From the NCBI RefSeq assembly GCF_004118935.1, contig NZ_CP035375.1:2790001-2854000 (forward strand): 64,000 nucleotides of DNA. The letters are read 5' to 3'. The notes under the pieces are model-generated. The model saw only the letters and a list, made by a program, of their open reading frames with translations. It had not been told where the DNA came from and did no database searches. Made by a program: the position numbers and the translations under genes. This DNA comes from Salinibacterium sp. UTAS2018. GTDB lineage: Bacteria; Actinomycetota; Actinomycetes; Actinomycetales; Microbacteriaceae. Below are positions 10,285 to 20,054 of the stretch, piece by piece (position 1 is the stretch's first letter; each line of letters opens with the position of its first letter).

Positions 10285-10310
10285 GGGGGCCGGCCCGAAG
10301 GCCGACCCCC
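10285..10310. terminator. Bidirectional hairpin terminator between DUF6264 gene and fbaA
   Basis: GGGGG-C-CGGCC, loop CGAA, GGCCG-A-CCCCC forms a compact GC-rich stem with a single C/A mismatch. It lies between two convergent stop codons and could serve both genes. Confidence 0.7.
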
Positions 10311-10324
10311 ATCTGTGAGGAAAG

Positions 10325-11350
<1,026 letters not shown>

Positions 11351-11562
11351 TGTTGTCTCTCCTCATGCGGTACCGACTACCGCTCTGGTCCGGCTCGCGT
11401 CGATTCTATCCACCTGCTCTGGACGGGCGCGAACTGTTGCACGTTAGTGCGATCTCTGCGGTAATGCTCAAAGCCGGTGCAACGATTCGGATAGGCTGGG
11501 GCTGCGCTGACCACCACCGGCGCGTCCCCAGTCGACCAACTCTCAACGAAGGATGCTCTCAG

Positions 11563-12552
11563 GTGAGTACAGAAACCGGCACGCTATTCCTCCATCCCGA
11601 TCGCAACCTCGCTCTCGAGCTTGTGCGGGCCACCGAAGCGGCGGCGATTCGCGCCGTTCCCTTCATCGGTAAGGGCGACAAGCTCGCAGCCGATGGCGCC
11701 GCTGTTGACGCGATGCGCAAGTTCTTGGGAACCGTCGACTTCGACGGTCTTGTTGTTATTGGTGAGGGTGAGAAAGACAACGCACCGATGCTCTTCAACG
11801 GCGAGCACGTCGGCACTGGCCGCGGTCCCGCCTGCGACATCGCTGTTGACCCGATCGATGGCACCTCGCTGACCGCCGCCGGGCGTCAGAACGCGATCTC
11901 GATGATTGCTGTTTCTGATCGCGGCACAATGCTCGATGCCTCGACCGTGTTCTACATGGACAAAATCGTCACCGGTGCTGAGGGCGTTGGCGTCGTCGAC
12001 ATCCACAAGCCCATCGGTGAAAACATCCGCGCGCTCGCTAAGGCCAAGGGCAAGGCCCCCGAAGACATCGTTGTTGCGGTGCTTGACCGACCGCGTCACG
12101 CTCAACTCATCGAAGACATCCGTGAGTCGGGCGCCGGAACGCGCCTCATGCTCGACGGTGACGTTGCTGGCGGCATCAACGCCGCACTGTATGGCACGCG
12201 TATCGACATGTGCGTTGGTATCGGCGGCAGCCCCGAGGGTGTTGCAACTGCCTGTGCGATCAAGGCTCTGGGCGGCGAGATTCAGACGATTCTTTATCCG
12301 CAGACTGATGACGAGCGCCAGCGCGGTCTGGATGCCGGTCTCAAGTTCGATCACGTCTACACCGCTGATGAGATGGTGGCCAGCGACAACACGTTCTTCG
12401 TCGCGACGGGCGTCACCGACGGCGGACTCGTGAAGGGTGTGCGCCGCTACGGCCCGATCATCCGCACCGAGTCAATCGTCTTGCGTTCACACTCGGGAAC
12501 GATCCGCCGCATTTCGGCTGATCACCTCGCTGAGAAGTGGCTCGACCACTAA
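11563..12552 (+). CDS. glpX: Class II fructose-1,6-bisphosphatase
   Basis: The 329-residue enzyme removes the 1-phosphate of fructose 1,6-bisphosphate, the committed gluconeogenic step. Motifs include IGKGDKLAADGAAVDAMR, VVIGEGEKDNAPML (metal-binding acidic residues), DIAVDPIDGTSLTA and GGSPEGVATA. The frame is open to 11338, but GTG 11563 with AAGGA nine bases upstream gives the usual family N-terminus MSTETGTLFLHPDRNLALELVRATE without its first extension. A strong hairpin follows the stop. Confidence 0.96.
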   Translation: MSTETGTLFLHPDRNLALELVRATEAAAIRAVPFIGKGDKLAADGAAVDAMRKFLGTVDFDGLVVIGEGEKDNAPMLFNGEHVGTGRGPACDIAVDPIDGTSLTAAGRQNAISMIAVSDRGTMLDASTVFYMDKIVTGAEGVGVVDIHKPIGENIRALAKAKGKAPEDIVVAVLDRPRHAQLIEDIRESGAGTRLMLDGDVAGGINAALYGTRIDMCVGIGGSPEGVATACAIKALGGEIQTILYPQTDDERQRGLDAGLKFDHVYTADEMVASDNTFFVATGVTDGGLVKGVRRYGPIIRTESIVLRSHSGTIRRISADHLAEKWLDH

Positions 12553-12563
12553 AGACAGCCTTC

Positions 12564-12600
12564 AACTGGCGCGTTCTCCGTCTCGGAGAGCGCGCCAGTT
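12564..12600. terminator. Hairpin terminator between glpX and rmuC
   Basis: AACTGGCGCG pairs with CGCGCCAGTT, with an inner CTCCG/CGGAG stem and TCT loop. It lies between convergent genes, so it can act in both directions. Confidence 0.7.
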
Positions 12601-12604
12601 CTCG

Positions 12605-13918
12605 TTAACGGCCGTCGCTATCGGTGGGCAGTTCGAGTTCCAATTCGGCCGCCGTGATGTGCTTCGGCGTGCCCTCGACCAGCTGGGTGTCGCCGATCAC
12701 TTTTGATTCGTCGAGCGCGTTGAGCTTGCGGGCCGTCACGAGCACGCGGCTTTCGAGTGAGTTCGCGAACTGGTTGTAACTGCTAACGGTGGTGTCGATC
12801 GAACGACGCAGTTTGTCGGCGTGCTCGGCGAGCGTCGCGAGGCGCTGGTAGAGCTCCTTACTGAGGTCGAACAGCGTCTTGGCTTGATCTGTGAGCACGT
12901 CTTGCTGCCACGAGAACGCGACTGTCTTGAGCACCGACCACAGGGTGACGGGTGAAGCGAGAGCGACGCGCTTGTTGAAGGCGTAATCCATGATCGAGGG
13001 GTCAGCTTCCATCGCCGACGACACGAGGGACTCACTCGGAATGAATGCGATCACGAGCTCGGGGGAGGCATCGAGCCCGGCCCAGTAGGCCTTGCTCGCG
13101 AGAGTGTCGATGTGGCCCCGCATCACCTTGACGTGCTGCTTAATAAGGGCTTCGCGGCGCGCACCTTCTTCTCCCGTTGCAGTGACGGAGATCTGGCTCG
13201 CCTCCAAGAAAGCGGTGAAAGGCACCTTGGCGTCGACCGCGATGTTCTTACCGCCGGGAAGGTGAACGACCATGTCGGGGCGGCCGGCACCAGCATCCGA
13301 CGTGATGCTCGATTGCACATCGAAGTCGACGCGCTCGATGAGGCCGGCAGCCTGCACGACGTTGCGCAACTGGGTTTCGCCCCAGACACCGCGGGTGGAA
13401 TTATTGCGCAGGGCCGACGCCAACGACTCGGCGGTGCTACGCAGGCGCTCTTCGGATTCCGTGGCCGACTTGAGCTGCTGGCTCAACTCGCCGTGCTGCA
13501 GACTCCGCTGCGATTCGAGCTCGGTGACCTTGTTTTGCATGGTGCGCAGTGTTTCTTGCACGGGAGTAAGGGCCTGCAGCACCTTCGACTCGCGGCGCTC
13601 GCGTTCGGCAAGAGCCGCTGCCTCGTCACGCTGGCGATCGAGAGTTTCGCGGTACTGCAACTGCAGCGACGCAACCTGCTCGTTCAGCGCATCCGCTCGG
13701 GCGGACACGGAGGCCAACTCCGCCGCCAGTCGAGACTGCTGTTCGCGCTCGGCGGCGGTCACGTTCGCGATCGCGGCTTGATGGCGGGCTTCGAGAACCT
13801 CGGGCGGCACCTGGCCGGAGGGCGCAGTCGCCCGCACGCGAGCAATCAGCAGGCCGATAACAACACCGAGCACGGCACCAACAAGCAGGCCAACGACGAA
13901 AGCAACAACAGGATCCAT
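12605..13918 (-). CDS. rmuC: DNA recombination protein RmuC
   Basis: The 437-residue protein has an N-terminal membrane anchor (VVAFVVGLLVGAVLGVVIGLLIA), a long coiled coil of about 130 residues, and a C-terminal PD-(D/E)XK-like nuclease domain with TRGVWGETQLRNVV, GRPDMVVHLPGGKNIAVDAKVPF and VIAFIPSESLV. RmuC limits inversions at short repeats and is thought to be a nuclease. The start is ATG 13918. It ends convergently with glpX. Confidence 0.94.
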   Translation of the reverse strand: MDPVVAFVVGLLVGAVLGVVIGLLIARVRATAPSGQVPPEVLEARHQAAIANVTAAEREQQSRLAAELASVSARADALNEQVASLQLQYRETLDRQRDEAAALAERERRESKVLQALTPVQETLRTMQNKVTELESQRSLQHGELSQQLKSATESEERLRSTAESLASALRNNSTRGVWGETQLRNVVQAAGLIERVDFDVQSSITSDAGAGRPDMVVHLPGGKNIAVDAKVPFTAFLEASQISVTATGEEGARREALIKQHVKVMRGHIDTLASKAYWAGLDASPELVIAFIPSESLVSSAMEADPSIMDYAFNKRVALASPVTLWSVLKTVAFSWQQDVLTDQAKTLFDLSKELYQRLATLAEHADKLRRSIDTTVSSYNQFANSLESRVLVTARKLNALDESKVIGDTQLVEGTPKHITAAELELELPTDSDGR

Positions 13919-14086
13919 GCCGTCAGTGTGCCAGCCAGCAACGACATTGTCGGGAGGACAGCGCGAGCGGGGCGGAGAGCAGCGCTCGCGCGGCGCGGAG
14001 GGTTACGGGCCACGAACGCGATCCACGAGTGCGAGCGCGAGCCACGCTCGCAGTGCTCATCCCCAACCGCCCCTACAGTTAAGGGC

Positions 14087-15007
14087 ATGGCCAGCGACTC
14101 CGTGCATCCGCTCGATGTGAGCACCGACGATCTGCGCTACCTCATTGCCGTGGCGCGGGCCGGCCGGATGGTGTCGGCAGCCACTTTGCTCGGCGTCGAC
14201 CACACCACCGTGCGTCGCCGCATCGATCGCCTTGAGGCTGCCCTCGGCGTGCGCCTGCTCGACCGCGGTGCCGATGGCTGGGAACTCACCGCCATCGGTA
14301 AAGAAGTAGCCACTCGCGCCGCGGGCCTCGAGAACATTGTCGAAAACGTTGTCGGGGCGACTAGCGGCAGCGCCGACGAGGTGCGCGGCACCGTGCGCAT
14401 CGTGGCGCCCGACGGCTTCGGGGCCACGTTTGTCACCGCAGCGCTCGCAGCGGTGCAGGCGGAGCATCCGGCGATCAGAGTTGAACTTGTCACCTCGACT
14501 CGACCGCTGAGTCTGCGCGGTGCTGGCTTCGACCTCGCGATCACGATCGGTACCACGGCGACCTCGCGCCTCGCATCCGAACCCCTTGCCGCCTACGCGC
14601 TGCGCCTGTATGCCTCGCCCGGTTATGTGGCTTCTCATCCAGCGATCCGTTCGGTGGCTGACCTCGACGCGCATCCGCTGGTCTTCTATGTGGATGCCCT
14701 GCTCACGGTTCGCGAGCTCGACCTTGCTCCGGTGCTCGGCGGTATGCGCGTGGGATTCGGTTCCACGAGTGTGTTTGCGCAGCTCGAGGCCACGCGTCAG
14801 GGAGCCGGAATTGGGCTGCTGCACGCCTTCATGGCCGAGCCCGAACCGGGCCTCGTGGCCGTGCTGCCCGAGGAGGTCAGCTTCCGTCTGGAATTCGCGC
14901 TGTCAGTGCGCAAAGAGGCCGCGGATATTGAGGCAGTTCAGCTGGTCAGAGCCGCTTTACATCGCGAAGTTGCGCGTCGCAGTTCGGAGTTATTGCCCCT
15001 CGAATAG
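14087..15007 (+). CDS. LysR-family transcriptional regulator
   Basis: 306 residues with an N-terminal winged helix-turn-helix (about residues 14-73: LRYLIAVARAGRMVSAATLLGVDHTTVRRRIDRLEAALGVRLLDR) and a type 2 periplasmic-binding-like sensor domain. The frame is open far upstream through the antisense of rmuC; ATG 14087 gives the normal family length. It is followed on the same strand by mmsA 131 bp later, so regulation of valine/propionate-type catabolism is plausible but unproved. The effector is unknown. Confidence 0.88.
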   Translation: MASDSVHPLDVSTDDLRYLIAVARAGRMVSAATLLGVDHTTVRRRIDRLEAALGVRLLDRGADGWELTAIGKEVATRAAGLENIVENVVGATSGSADEVRGTVRIVAPDGFGATFVTAALAAVQAEHPAIRVELVTSTRPLSLRGAGFDLAITIGTTATSRLASEPLAAYALRLYASPGYVASHPAIRSVADLDAHPLVFYVDALLTVRELDLAPVLGGMRVGFGSTSVFAQLEATRQGAGIGLLHAFMAEPEPGLVAVLPEEVSFRLEFALSVRKEAADIEAVQLVRAALHREVARRSSELLPLE

Positions 15008-15138
15008 TGCGGCGCTAAGCCGGCCGATGGGGCCCCCGCACGGTCTGTGCGTTTTTGCAGATTGCCCGTGCACTAATAGGTCTTGATTGCAGATTTCAAA
15101 GGCTGCAGACTGGGGCTAATTCCGACGAAAGTAGGCCC

Positions 15139-16635
15139 ATGTACTCCACGATTCCCCACTGGATCAACGGCGCCGCTACCGAGGGCGACTCGCCCAACCG
15201 TGGCGATGTCTTCAACCCCGCAACCGGTGCTGTCGCTCGCACGGTTCCGCTCGCATCCGTCGCTGACGTCAACGCTGGTGTTGCCGCTGCGAAGGCCGCG
15301 TTCCCCGCCTGGGGAAACACCTCACTTGCTAAGCGCACCGCCGTGATGTTTGCCTTCCGTGAGCTCTTCAACGCTCGCAAGGATGAGCTCGCTGCCATCA
15401 TCACCGCCGAACACGGCAAGGTTCTTTCGGATGCTGCTGGCGAGATCGCTCGTGGCCTCGAAGTTCTCGACTTCGCCTGTGGCATCGCTCAGCTCAGCAA
15501 GGGCGAGTACAGCGAGAACGTGTCGACCGGTGTTGACGTGTACTCGTTGCAGCAGCCGCTTGGTGTTGTCTCGATCATCAGCCCCTTCAACTTCCCGGCC
15601 ATGGTGCCGATGTGGTTCTTCCCGATGGCTGTTGCCGCGGGTAACACCGTTGTGTTGAAGCCCAGCGAGAAGGACCCGTCCGCATCGCTCTGGATGGCAG
15701 AACTCTTCACTGAGGCTGGCCTTCCCGATGGTGTCTTCAACGTGGTTCACGGTGACAAGGTCGCCGTTGACACTCTTCTCGAGCATCCGGATGTCGCTAG
15801 CGTTTCGTTCGTTGGTTCCACCCCGATCGCTAAGTACATTTACGAAACCGCTGCCCACCACGGCAAGCGCGTTCAGGCTCTCGGTGGCGCCAAGAACCAC
15901 ATGCTGGTGCTTCCGGATGCCGACCTCGACCTCGTTGCCGACTCTGCCGTCAATGCCGGTTTCGGTTCCGCTGGCGAGCGCTGCATGGCAGTCTCGGTCG
16001 TCGTAGCTGTTGAGCCTGTTGCTGATGAACTCATTGCCAAGGTCAGCGAGCGCATGGCGACGCTGCGTACCGGTGACGGCACGCGCGGCTGCGACATGGG
16101 CCCGCTCATCACGGCCCAGCACCGCGACAAGGTTGCCAGCTACATCGAGATTGCGGAGACCGACGGCGCGACGGTTGTTGTTGATGGTCGCGGCATCGAG
16201 ATCGATGGCGACGCTAACGGCTTCTGGCTCGGCCCGACGCTGATCGACAACGTATCGACCGACTCCGACGTCTACAAGCACGAGATCTTCGGACCGGTAC
16301 TCAGCGTCATTCGCGTCGCCACCTATGAAGAGGGTCTCGAGCTGATCAACTCCTCGCAGTACGGGAACGGCACCGCGATCTTCACGAACGATGGCGGAGC
16401 GGCTCGTCGCTTCCAGCGCGAAGTTGAGGTCGGCATGGTCGGCATCAACGTTCCGATCCCCGTTCCCGTGGCGTACTTCTCCTTCGGTGGCTGGAAAGAC
16501 TCCGCGTTTGGTGACACGAAGGCCTATGGTCCCGACGCCATCCGTTTCTTCACGCGTCAGAAGGCTGTCACCAGCCGCTGGCTCGACCCCAGCCACGGTG
16601 GAATCAACCTCGGCTTCCCGCAGAACAACGGCTAA
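15139..16635 (+). CDS. mmsA: CoA-acylating methylmalonate-semialdehyde dehydrogenase
   Basis: The 498-residue aldehyde dehydrogenase oxidises methylmalonate semialdehyde to propionyl-CoA, or malonate semialdehyde to acetyl-CoA, in valine and inositol breakdown. The MmsA hallmarks are IPHWINGA at the N-terminus, ISPFNFPAMVPMWFFPMAVAAGNT, VQALGGAKNHMLVLPDAD and the catalytic cysteine in FGSAGERCMA. The family uses CoA and NAD. The start is ATG 15139, giving standard family length. The upstream LysR gene is the obvious candidate regulator. No other valine or inositol genes are in the window. Confidence 0.93.
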   Translation: MYSTIPHWINGAATEGDSPNRGDVFNPATGAVARTVPLASVADVNAGVAAAKAAFPAWGNTSLAKRTAVMFAFRELFNARKDELAAIITAEHGKVLSDAAGEIARGLEVLDFACGIAQLSKGEYSENVSTGVDVYSLQQPLGVVSIISPFNFPAMVPMWFFPMAVAAGNTVVLKPSEKDPSASLWMAELFTEAGLPDGVFNVVHGDKVAVDTLLEHPDVASVSFVGSTPIAKYIYETAAHHGKRVQALGGAKNHMLVLPDADLDLVADSAVNAGFGSAGERCMAVSVVVAVEPVADELIAKVSERMATLRTGDGTRGCDMGPLITAQHRDKVASYIEIAETDGATVVVDGRGIEIDGDANGFWLGPTLIDNVSTDSDVYKHEIFGPVLSVIRVATYEEGLELINSSQYGNGTAIFTNDGGAARRFQREVEVGMVGINVPIPVPVAYFSFGGWKDSAFGDTKAYGPDAIRFFTRQKAVTSRWLDPSHGGINLGFPQNNG

Positions 16636-16656
16636 TAACTAGCCTGCTTTACCTTC

Positions 16657-16691
16657 GCGATGGCGGTCCCGTTCCTCGGGGCCGCCATCGC
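16657..16691 (+). terminator. Strong hairpin between mmsA and ychF
   Basis: GCGATGGCGG pairs perfectly with CCGCCATCGC, with an additional CCC/GGG inside. No T-run follows, but the location just after the mmsA stop suggests a terminator. Confidence 0.65.
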
Positions 16692-16708
16692 CGGTAGGAT
16701 TGACTCCC

Positions 16709-17785
16709 GTGGCTCTCACTATTGCAATCGTTGGACTCCCGAATGTCGGCAAGTCCACCCTCTTTAACGCTCTGACCAAGAACTCGGTGCTCGCCGCGAA
16801 CTACCCGTTCGCAACCATCGAACCTAACGTGGGCATCGTCAACCTGCCCGACCCGCGCCTTAAGGTGCTTGCGGGCATCTTCAACAGTGAGCGCATTCTG
16901 CCTGCTCCTGTTTCCTTCGTTGACATCGCCGGCATTGTGCAGGGCGCCAGCGAGGGCGAAGGCCTGGGCAACAAGTTCTTGGCGAACATCCGCGAGGCTG
17001 ACGCTATCGCTCAGGTCGTGCGCGGCTTTAGCGACCCGGATGTTATTCACGTCGACGGCAAGGTTGATGCGGCATCCGACATGGAGACCATTAACACCGA
17101 GCTGATCCTCGCCGACCTGCAGACCCTCGAAAAGGCTGTCGCTCGCTACGAGAAGGAACTCAAGACCAAGCGTGTGGAGCCCGCCGTTCTCGAGGCCGCG
17201 CTCGCTGCGCAGGCGTTCCTCAACGAGGGCAAGCCGCTCTCTGAGGCCACCAAAATTGAACTGGAGCTGATCCGCGAACTGGGTCTGCTTACTTCCAAGC
17301 CGTTCATTTACGTTTTCAACGTGGATGAAGCGGTGCTGGGCAGCACCGAGAAGCTCGCCGAATTGGCGGCCCTGGTTGCCCCCGCGAAGGCCATCTTCCT
17401 CGACGCTAAGTTGGAGGCCGAACTCATCGACCTCGACGACGAGGATGCCGCGGAGCTTCTCGCGAGCACCGGTCAAGACGAGAGCGGTCTCGACCAGCTC
17501 GCCCGCATCGGCTTCGACACTCTCGGTCTGCAGACCTACCTCACGGCCGGACCGAAAGAGACTCGCGCCTGGACGATCCCGAAGGGTGCCAAGGCACCTC
17601 AGGCTGCCGGCGTCATCCACACTGACTTCGAAAAGGGCTTCATCAAGGCCGAGGTCATCGGCTTCGACGACCTCGTCGAGACCGGCTCTATCGCGGAGGC
17701 TCGCTCCAAGGGCAAGGCTCGCGTCGAGGGCAAGGAATACGTCATGAGCGACGGCGACGTGGTGGAGTTCCGCTTCAACAACTAG
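16709..17785 (+). CDS. ychF: Ribosome-associated ATPase YchF (OLA1 family)
   Basis: The 358-residue P-loop protein has G1 GLPNVGKSTLFNAL, switch region motif DIAGIVQGASEGEGLGNKFLANIREADA, and the altered specificity motif typical of YchF (YVFNVDE instead of NKxD), then the C-terminal TGS domain (FLTAGPKETRAWTIPKGAKAPQAAGVIH). YchF binds ribosomes and is linked to stress responses. GTG 16709 is preferred over the in-frame TTG 16700 because GGTAGGA at 16693-16699 is nine bases ahead of it. The equivalent gene also lies near ispH and xseA in M. tuberculosis (Rv1112). Confidence 0.96.
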   Translation: MALTIAIVGLPNVGKSTLFNALTKNSVLAANYPFATIEPNVGIVNLPDPRLKVLAGIFNSERILPAPVSFVDIAGIVQGASEGEGLGNKFLANIREADAIAQVVRGFSDPDVIHVDGKVDAASDMETINTELILADLQTLEKAVARYEKELKTKRVEPAVLEAALAAQAFLNEGKPLSEATKIELELIRELGLLTSKPFIYVFNVDEAVLGSTEKLAELAALVAPAKAIFLDAKLEAELIDLDDEDAAELLASTGQDESGLDQLARIGFDTLGLQTYLTAGPKETRAWTIPKGAKAPQAAGVIHTDFEKGFIKAEVIGFDDLVETGSIAEARSKGKARVEGKEYVMSDGDVVEFRFNN

Positions 17786-17839
17786 GGGTTTTCGTCTTCC
17801 GTCACGCCAAGCTGGTCACAATCTCCGTGAGAAGAACAC

Positions 17840-18796
17840 CTAGCGCGCTGAGACCTTCAGCGTGTTGGTGGTTCTGGTGATGCGCTCCCCGTCGTTCTCG
17901 AGGAAGACGATCTCGCCGAACTCGAGAAGCGACCAGTCGTCACCCTCGGTCAAGGGCTCGGAGGCGAATATGACACCGGTCGCGTCATCCTCGCTGCTCT
18001 CCTCAAAATCGTAGGTCGTTGCGTCGTCCTCGAAGTTGCGCCCCATCAGTAGGTACATCGGTTCGAGGAGCATCGAGAGCGCGAAGTCGTCACTGTCGGG
18101 GGCTGACTTCCGCAGCTCCTTCCAGTCACCAGCGGGGTTGGACTCACCGTGGTGACCGAGGCCGACGTTGACACCGATGATGCGGTCGGCTGACACGAGG
18201 GCCATTTTCAGCTTGGTCAGAGCGCCAAGGTCGAGGTCCTTCATCGCCTGGGCGATCAGCTCGATGAGCTTCTCGATCGCTCGTTGGACGTCCTCGTTGC
18301 TGTCTCCCTCGAGCAGCGAGAGGAGTAGCACGTAGATGAACTCGGTGTCCGTGTTTCCGCGCATCTGTTCGAGATGCCGATCCTCGCAGTGCTGCAGCAG
18401 CTCGCGCTGCAGGAGCTGCCAGTTCGGCAGGTAGCCATTTTGGGCGACGATCCACGGGGTCTCCTCGAAAGAGAATGGGTGGCAGTTCTCGTCGACCATC
18501 ACGACCTTCGAGTCGTACGCCGCGGCTCGCACATGCGCCAACATCGTGCTGGCCTGGAGGCTGGGGATCATCCGGCTGGCGTTGTCGTCGTAAAAGGCCG
18601 CCATGGGTCGGCGGTAGATGAAGGGTTCTTCGGGCTTCAGCAGGTGCTCGCCCCAGATCCCGAATCCCCATCCGGCCAGCTGGAGCTCGGGGTGCCGTTC
18701 GGGGTCGAGTGCCTGGTTAATCAGGCTGTTCTCTGGCTTGAGGAGGAGATTCTCCAGTGGTGTCTCAGGACCGAGGTAGGCGAGCACGCGGCACAT
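17840..18796 (-). CDS. Class II glutamine amidotransferase
   Basis: 318 residues. The protein must begin M-CRVLAYLG so that cysteine 2 becomes the N-terminal nucleophile after Met removal; ATG 18796 does this and is preceded by an excellent AAGGAG seven bases away. The Ntn-hydrolase pattern is seen in LAGWGFGIW, AHVRAA, ENCHPF and AQNGYLPNW, and NTDTEFIYVLLL. It stands alone without a synthase partner, as in YafJ/EgtC-like proteins. No ergothioneine genes flank it, so the substrate is unknown. Confidence 0.88.
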   Translation of the reverse strand: MCRVLAYLGPETPLENLLLKPENSLINQALDPERHPELQLAGWGFGIWGEHLLKPEEPFIYRRPMAAFYDDNASRMIPSLQASTMLAHVRAAAYDSKVVMVDENCHPFSFEETPWIVAQNGYLPNWQLLQRELLQHCEDRHLEQMRGNTDTEFIYVLLLSLLEGDSNEDVQRAIEKLIELIAQAMKDLDLGALTKLKMALVSADRIIGVNVGLGHHGESNPAGDWKELRKSAPDSDDFALSMLLEPMYLLMGRNFEDDATTYDFEESSEDDATGVIFASEPLTEGDDWSLLEFGEIVFLENDGERITRTTNTLKVSAR

Positions 18797-18927
18797 ATAT
18801 CTCCTTCGTTGGGCTCCTGCCATTCTATTGTCGTTGCACTGAGTCGGTGCTGGTAGCAGTGGCGGTCCGCTCCAACAACTAGCCGCGCCTCAGCCTTTGA
18901 TCCCGCGGTCTCGCGGTCGCTGCAGGG

Positions 18928-19380
18928 TCAAGCGAACTTCGTGAAAACCGAGGTTCGGTGCTCAAGGTTACGCACCTCGGTAAACCCCATCGCGCGGTAG
19001 AAGGCGATCTGTCCCGGCTCGTCATCCGTGACAAGAAGTTTTTGCCGCACGTCTCCAAATGGCTGGAAGACTCGAAGGAAGAGTTCGCGACCGATTCCGC
19101 TGCGGTGGTACTCCGGCACGACCAGAATGTCTTGCAGGTAGACAATCGTCAGCCCGTCGCCGACGACACGTGCGAGCCCGACTAACTGGATGCCATCCCA
19201 AGCGGTCACGACTCTTAGCGATGCGGCGATGGCGGCCATGAGCCGATCGGGGTCGAGGGTGTAGGCCGTCCACTGCACTGCGGCGTACAGATTGATGATT
19301 GCGTCGCGACCGAGTGGCGCGTCAACACGGTAGGTGGTGCTCCTCCCGCGATCATAGCTGCGGAGGCTAACCGCGTTCAT
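18928..19380 (-). CDS. GNAT family N-acetyltransferase
   Basis: 150 residues. The acetyl-CoA binding motif is clear: LQDILVVPEYHRSGIGRELFLRVF (R/QxxGxG/A form), followed by the GNAT C-terminal pattern GQIAFYRAMGF. The acceptor substrate cannot be predicted. ATG 19380 is preferred to the in-frame TTG 19386. It is divergent from the parDE pair with only 56 bp between starts, so the palindrome at 19412-19426 could affect both promoters. Confidence 0.85.
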   Translation of the reverse strand: MNAVSLRSYDRGRSTTYRVDAPLGRDAIINLYAAVQWTAYTLDPDRLMAAIAASLRVVTAWDGIQLVGLARVVGDGLTIVYLQDILVVPEYHRSGIGRELFLRVFQPFGDVRQKLLVTDDEPGQIAFYRAMGFTEVRNLEHRTSVFTKFA

Positions 19381-19411
19381 AAGCAATTGCTCACATCGCA
19401 GCGCGCAGAAT

Positions 19412-19426
19412 TACCAATCCTTGGTA
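19412..19426. promoter_or_regulatory. Inverted repeat, candidate ParD operator
   Basis: TACCAA-TCC-TTGGTA is a perfect six-base inverted repeat ending 10 bp before the parD start. RHH antitoxins of this type usually bind palindromes over their own promoter. Confidence 0.5.
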
Positions 19427-19436
19427 CTCTGACCAC

Positions 19437-19670
19437 ATGGCTCAAAACACTTCGATCAGTCTGGATGACCACTTCGCGGAGTTCCTTTCTCGCGAGGTCG
19501 AAACCGGACGGTACCGCTCTGCTAGCGAAGTCGTTCGTGCCGCTCTGCGATTGTTGGAAGATCAAGAGACCCAGATGGCCGGGTTGAGATCAGCGCTCGT
19601 GGCGGGTGAAGACAGTGGCGAGCCGCGAGAATTCGACTTCGACGCCTTCGTTGCCTCGAAGAAGCAGTGA
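19437..19670 (+). CDS. parD: ParD-like antitoxin (type II toxin-antitoxin)
   Basis: The 77-residue protein has the ribbon-helix-helix pattern of ParD/CopG antitoxins: NTSISLDDHFAEFLSREVETGRYRSASEVVRAALRLLEDQE. The strand pairs as a dimer to bind DNA, and the C-terminal region (EPREFDFDAFVASKKQ) is acidic and likely wraps the toxin. It overlaps the toxin start by four bases (GTGA), so translation is coupled. Autorepression through the upstream inverted repeat is inferred. Confidence 0.92.
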   Translation: MAQNTSISLDDHFAEFLSREVETGRYRSASEVVRAALRLLEDQETQMAGLRSALVAGEDSGEPREFDFDAFVASKKQ

Positions 19671-19957
19671 CGGGCTATCGCCTCACCCCGGCAGCCCAGC
19701 GAGACCTGTCCGCGATCTGGGACTACACGCAGGAGCGCTGGGACGCGACACAAGCGGAGACCTATCTATTCGAGATGAGGGCGGCGATCGAGAGAATCGC
19801 CGCTGACCCTCAGCGCGGACGTACATGCGACGACATTCGCGAGGGCTACCGCCGCTACAGCATCGGTAGTCACCTGATTTTCTATACCCAAGGATTCGAC
19901 AGCGTGGACGTGATCCGCATTCTCCATCAGCGGATGGATCCGACGCGGCACTTCTAG
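19667..19957 (+). CDS. parE: ParE/RelE-superfamily toxin
   Basis: 96 residues with the ParE fold pattern: YRLTPAAQRDLSAIWDYTQERWDATQAETYL, then RGRTCDDIREGYRRYSIGSHLIFYT and VIRILHQRMDPTRHF. ParE toxins poison DNA gyrase; RelE relatives cleave mRNA. The RILHQRMD ending is typical of ParE. The start is GTG 19667 inside the antitoxin gene end. The pair looks intact, since neither gene shows a frameshift. Confidence 0.92.
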   Translation: MTGYRLTPAAQRDLSAIWDYTQERWDATQAETYLFEMRAAIERIAADPQRGRTCDDIREGYRRYSIGSHLIFYTQGFDSVDVIRILHQRMDPTRHF

Positions 19958-20054
19958 AAACGTCAACGGTGGCCTAGTCATGGTCACTGATTTTCGGTGC
20001 CGGTAGGATTTTCACACAGCACGGCCCGCCGAACGCTTCGATCGAAGGAACTTC

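Noticed and set aside
13112..14086. A 631-residue open frame that includes the LysR protein
   Set aside because: The upstream part is antisense to rmuC and has no family features; the LysR domain starts at 14087 with normal length.
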